From Triops longicaudatus (Eukaryota > Arthropoda > Branchiopoda > Notostraca > Triopsidae): 64,000 nt of DNA. Shown piece by piece: positions 60,958-64,000 of this stretch. The DNA lies in contig JAGQDJ010000260.1 in the NCBI GenBank assembly GCA_022885665.1, positions 1,488,001 through 1,552,000 of the forward strand. Reading direction: 5' to 3'. Position 1 is the stretch's first letter. Every line of letters begins with the position of its first letter. Made by a program: the position numbers and the translations under genes. The notes under the pieces are model-generated. The model saw nothing but the letters and a program-made list of their open reading frames with translations. It ran no database searches and was not told the DNA's origin.

Positions 60958-62277
60958 GTATAAAGTATACGCTGCAATGGACACTCGACTTAAGTTGGTT
61001 ACGGTGTTTTTGGTTAGGTATAGCGAATTCAGTTGGGAGAGTCAGTGCGCACTGAGTCTTTCAAACACAGCAACTCAATGTGTTTCAAAAGCTAAGAAAA
61101 TTTTCTTTCTCAAACTCATAGGCTGTCTGTACTTGGAAAACTCAGTGCACACGTGGTCTTCCAACTGAATTCGCGAGTACTTTCCTATCTTCGGTATATT
61201 TTTGTTATACAGCTCACAGCCTTTTAGATTAGTATAGGTTCAGGTAAATTATATTAGAACAGGGTGGAGAACTTGTCCATTACAGTCGATTGTTCGGCTT
61301 GCCAGTATTTGCTTAATTACCTGTCGTTTCGCGGGAACATCTGGACCATTTTCTAGTGTGGAAATAATAGGCCGCTGCTTGTTATACACGATATTCATTG
61401 TAGCGAGGTTTTGCTGTATGTAAGAATCATAAATATTGGCGTATGACAACATATATTAGTAAAAGTCGGTAACATTACTGAGTTTTCATAGTTCTGAATC
61501 GGGCAGCTCGCGATCACAAAAGAGGCGCAGACATCGCTCAAGGAGTTCATCAAGACAAAGGGGTAGTCGAGGAGATCGTCGGCGCCGTGATGAGAGAAGA
61601 CGTAATCCCAGAAGAAGGTCTCGTTCCAGGAGCAGAAGTGTAGAACGTCGCTTCAAAAAATCCGCAAGATCAAGTTCCAGTCGTACGCCTTCACCGCCTC
61701 CCAAGTACGATCCTCTAGCTTACCTTTGATCTTTCGCTAGGATTTTCATACTATTTGTATTTTTTTCTAGACAAGCGAAGGTCAAAAGAAACTTCAAACA
61801 GGAACGATATGACACGAAAAACGACGAGATACGACAAAAGTTCCAGTCTACGGACGAAACATCCGTTTCCGATCAAATAAGAAGAGCGAATGAATTAGAA
61901 GCGCTGGAATCGTCCTCCTTTTCGGTTCAAAGCTTCACTTCGAGTCGAAGTGATAAGCCTCTACAGACAGCAAGTGGTGTAGGTTTCGGTACGGAAGCTA
62001 CATTTCCGACTGTAACAGTCAACACGGAAACAGATCTACCTCCATTCCAGTCTCAGAACGGAGCACAAGTTCAGCCCGACAAAGAAAGCATCTGTCACCC
62101 GAACGTAAGTTTTGCGTACTGTGAACATTGACAATAATCGTAATGTGGCTACACAAATAATACTTTGAACTGTTTTTGTAGTTGTTCTTGAATCAAGACG
62201 CAAAAATGCAGCGATGGGTGGAGAAATTATACACACTTCGTCAGAATGCCTTAAAAGGCCGTCCGTTATCTTCATGA
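60857..62277 (+). CDS. RSRC1: RSRC1 (SRrp53-like), arginine/serine-rich coiled-coil protein 1, four exons
   Basis: A nuclear SR-related protein implicated in pre-mRNA splicing. Exons (plus): 60857-60957, 61492-61704, 61771-62104, 62182-62277. Joined, they encode 247 aa (human about 334). All introns (534, 66 and 77 bp) are GT..AG and keep the frame. The N-terminal part (residues 1-105) is RS/RR-rich (SSEGSRSSRSHRRRKNRSRS, and RSRSRSRSVERR). It is followed by a conserved helical region (DQIRRANELEALESSSF) and a Thr/Val-rich linker. The family's C-terminal signature follows (HPNLFLNQDAKMQRWVEKLY...TLRQNALKGRP). The ATG at 60857 is the first after an in-frame TAG at 60812. The gene is divergent from MPDU1 and convergent with the ACSL gene. 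Confidence 0.92.
61492..61704 (+). CDS. RSRC1: RSRC1 exon 2
   Basis: Acceptor gttttcatag. The RS-rich domain continues (SESGSSRSQKRRRHRSR) to SPPP plus two bases. The donor is CCCAA|GTACGA, which is slightly atypical but the only one that keeps the frame into exon 3. Confidence 0.85.
61771..62104 (+). CDS. RSRC1: RSRC1 exon 3
   Basis: Acceptor ttttttctag. It encodes QAKVKRNFKQERYDTKNDEI and the conserved DQIRRANELEALES segment, ending at CHPN in phase 0. The donor is AAC|GTAAGT. Confidence 0.93.
62182..62277 (+). CDS. RSRC1: RSRC1 exon 4 (last exon)
   Basis: Acceptor gtttttgtag. It encodes LFLNQDAKMQRWVEKLYTLR and the terminal NALKGRPLSS, then TGA. It matches the C-terminal signature of the RSRC1 family. 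Confidence 0.93.
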   Translation: MFLNQDAKMQRWVEKLYTLRQNALKGRPLSS

Positions 62278-62862
62278 TTTTCACACATTACCAAGCTGAA
62301 TACAATTCGATATTTACTAAAGAATCACGACACGTTTTATTACATCAAAAATCTGCTACGGTATGGTCGGATCCTGGAGTCACACGGGGCCTAATGAACT
62401 ACCCACTCTCACTTCAGACCAGTCAGTATCATTTTAAGTACTCCATACACGCATGCTAGAGACTCAGACTAGGTTATCCTGAAGGGACTAATATTGGAAC
62501 TGGAACAGTTTCAAGGAAAATGATTCGACTACTATTTAAAAGGAAATTCGTGAGCAGAGCGATTTTCTTCTAGTACTGTGAAGTATAAAGATGTCTCAGC
62601 TCTTTGTGATCTGAATTTTTGTTCATACACTGTTGGAAAGGGGGTAAACTTGCAAAGGAAACTACTCGTATTACTAAGAGCAACAATGCGGTTAGGAAAA
62701 CTTGTCTGACTCCATCGCACTTGCAAATACTGACCAACAGCTAATTCGACATTCCTGGAGCCCGCAAAAATAGCTGGAGCTACTTTTCTTATACGACATT
62801 CCTCCCGAGTTTCCTTATCCGAGGAAATTATTGTTTTTCAGGAAGAAACAACCAAGAAGGTC
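62278..62862. other. Convergent 3' region between RSRC1 and ACSL
   Basis: 585 bp between two facing stop codons. A minus-strand AATAAA at 62341-62336 could serve ACSL, giving a 3' UTR of about 520 nt that nearly reaches the RSRC1 stop. No canonical plus-strand AATAAA was seen for RSRC1 here, so the two 3' UTRs may overlap. Confidence 0.5.
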
Positions 62863-63014
62863 TTAATTATACATGTCGTCAATTAATGACTGGTATGCCT
62901 CGTAGACATTTTTCCTCCTTATTTTGAAAGCTGCAGTTACCAACCCATTATCGGGTGTCCAAGCATCTGAGATCAAGCGTAGCGCCATCGGAGTTTCGGT
63001 CTTGTCTAATCGAC
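62863..63014 (-). CDS. ACSL4: ACSL3/4 last exon
   Basis: Acceptor ttgtattgtacag. It encodes RLDKTETPMALRLISDAWTP and DNGLVTAAFKIRRKNVYEAY to a TAA stop. Its spacing from the penultimate exon (57-bp intron) matches the other short introns. Confidence 0.92.
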
Positions 63015-64000
63015 CTGTACAATACAACCCATTAGATCATATTAACGTCAAGATATGAAGTACAAACTTACAACTCTTCGCATGCTCCTGAATCTGCTTC
63101 AATACCGCTTGCTGTAGGGTTGAATCTGCGCACAATTGCTCGGGAGAATTAGTTAAAGCACCACTGACTCCGACAGATTGCGCTAATTCACGCAACTGTG
63201 ATAGACTTGGGACAACTAATGCTACGATATACGACTTTGAAGGCTCTGCATGGACGCAAACATTCTCGACTACTCCACACGTCTTTAACGAAGATTCCAC
63301 TTTGCCCAACGAGACATACTCGCCGGTCTGCAATTTAACCAAATCCTTCCTTCGATCTAACAAATAAGGTTCCCACGTTACAGTAGCCCTTTTACAACAA
63401 AGTATACATACCAATCACTTGAATTACACCATCAGGGTGAACCATACCAATATCACCAGTACGAAACCACCTGCGACCATTATCTTCATAATATTCTGCG
63501 CTGGTTTGTTCCGCTTGTTTATAATAACCCATTGTCACATTAGCACCTCCTGGAAGTTGAAAGAGAATTTAAACGTACATAACGACCAAAAACGCATTGA
63601 AAAGAACTGTTGTACTGCTCAGGATAATAATTCACAGAGAATTCCTAACATCGTAATGTTATGATTCAAGTGCACCCGAATGAGGTTAATGTGAAGGGTA
63701 GAAACGAAAAAGAAACATTAGCGAGATAAATGACTTACCGACATGAATCTCACCACGAGGATAAGGCTTATCAGTCACCCTGTAATTGCCTTCTTCCCAA
63801 TTCACTATTTTGATATCGCAGCAGGACAAAGGTCCACCAACGCGCCCGGTAGTGACGTCATACACTAGTGAAAAGCGGTTTAAGTCCTGTTCTGGCCACC
63901 AAAATCTGTCACGAATATGTGCGAATCACTTACAATCCATAATAGTGGAGCAGGCGCAAGTTTCCGTCAGACCATAACCCTGCAATACGGGACAGCATAA
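62863..64000 (-). CDS. ACSL4: Long-chain acyl-CoA synthetase, ACSL3/4 type, C-terminal part (5' end outside window)
   Basis: Activates long-chain fatty acids to acyl-CoA (ATP + fatty acid + CoA to acyl-CoA + AMP + PPi), usually at ER, mitochondrial or lipid-droplet membranes. Exons (minus): 64000-63934 (cut by the window edge), 63864-63739, 63549-63412, 63356-63072, 63014-62863. Together they encode the last 255 aa of about 670-720 expected. Adenylate-forming motifs in order: CCPVLQGYGLTETC, YDVTTGRVGGPL, PRGEIHVGGANVTMGYYKQ, WFRTGDIG, DRRKDLVKLQTGEYVSLGKVE. The last is diagnostic of ACSL3/4 against ACSL1/5/6. GLVTAAFKIRRK near the C-terminus supplies the catalytic-type Lys. Introns are 69, 189, 55 and 57 bp. 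The choice between ACSL3 and ACSL4 is not possible; many invertebrates have a single gene of this clade. Confidence 0.93.
63072..63356 (-). CDS. ACSL4: ACSL3/4 exon with DRRKDLVKLQ
   Basis: 285 nt after acceptor tatttgttag. It encodes RRKDLVKLQTGEYVSLGKVE through QIQEHAKS plus one base. The donor is AGTT|GTAAGT. The preceding 55-bp intron is not a multiple of 3, so its retention would shift the frame. Confidence 0.93.
63412..63549 (-). CDS. ACSL4: ACSL3/4 exon with RTGDIG
   Basis: 138 nt after acceptor caacttccag. It encodes GANVTMGYYKQAEQTSAEYY and WFRTGDIGMVHPDGVIQVI plus one base of the Asp codon. The donor is GATTG|GTATGT. Confidence 0.92.
63739..63864 (-). CDS. ACSL4: ACSL3/4 exon with PRGEIHVG
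   Basis: 126 nt after acceptor ttttcactag. It encodes YDVTTGRVGGPLSCCDIKIV to GEIHV plus one base. The donor is GTCG|GTAAGT. Confidence 0.92.
63934..64000 (-). CDS. ACSL4: ACSL3/4 exon, partial at window edge
   Basis: Open to the last base of the window. It encodes LCCPVLQGYGLTETCACSTI, where CCPV immediately before QGYG argues that the exon continues past the edge and is not spliced at the 'ttgcag' just before GGT. The donor is GATT|GTAAGT. Confidence 0.9.

Noticed and set aside
63980..64000. Possible acceptor (ttgcag) at the start of the edge ACSL exon
   Set aside because: The bases before it read CCPVLQ in frame, matching the ACSL3/4 sequence before GYGLTE, so the exon continues out of the window.
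1..64000. CRISPR arrays, operons, prokaryotic promoters, ribosome binding sites, intact transposase or reverse transcriptase genes
   Set aside because: None seen. The window is animal DNA with spliced genes, and no mobile-element protein motif was recognised in any frame.

Overview
The window is animal nuclear DNA, AT-rich, with spliced genes separated by long non-coding stretches. Four protein-coding genes can be recognised by family motifs read directly from the sequence. They are an intronless SoxB1-type HMG-box transcription factor, a five-exon MPDU1 (PQ-loop) gene, a four-exon RSRC1 gene and the 3' part of an ACSL3/4-type long-chain acyl-CoA synthetase. There is no sign of prokaryotic organisation. 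Introns in the exon-dense right end are very short (54-105 bp in most cases), beside two very long ones in MPDU1. The Sox protein has His, Gln and Ala tracts and the bilaterian-type C-terminal block GDLRQMISMYLPG. I infer a bilaterian invertebrate, possibly an arthropod, but the sequence alone does not fix the phylum.

Layout. Positions 1 to about 15.4 kb hold no recognisable gene: only simple repeats and one weak candidate exon on the minus strand near 11.4 kb. The SoxB1 coding sequence is a single exon at 16328-17788 (+). A TATA element lies about 0.9 kb upstream and a poly(A) signal about 1.2 kb downstream. From 19 kb to 45 kb there is again no recognisable gene, only a weak zinc-finger-like candidate exon at 31.2-31.3 kb, a degenerate tRNA-derived element at 43.3 kb and simple repeats. 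From 45.4 to 60.6 kb on the minus strand runs MPDU1, with introns of 3.4 kb and 10.8 kb. RSRC1 starts 224 bp away, head to head, and runs to 62277 (+). The ACSL gene converges on it from the right edge (62863-64000, minus), and its 5' part lies outside the window.

How the genes relate. MPDU1 (use of dolichol-linked mannose and glucose donors in the ER), RSRC1 (splicing) and ACSL (fatty-acid activation) are housekeeping genes packed closely. MPDU1 and RSRC1 probably share a bidirectional promoter. SoxB1 is a developmental regulator lying alone in a region without recognisable genes, an arrangement common for such genes because of distal enhancers. No functional link between SoxB1 and the other three is shown by the sequence.

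I did not find a convincing previously undescribed system. The items most worth checking are the transmembrane-like candidate exon inside MPDU1 intron 4, the 10.8-kb MPDU1 intron, the palindrome in the shared promoter, and the two orphan candidate exons on the minus strand.
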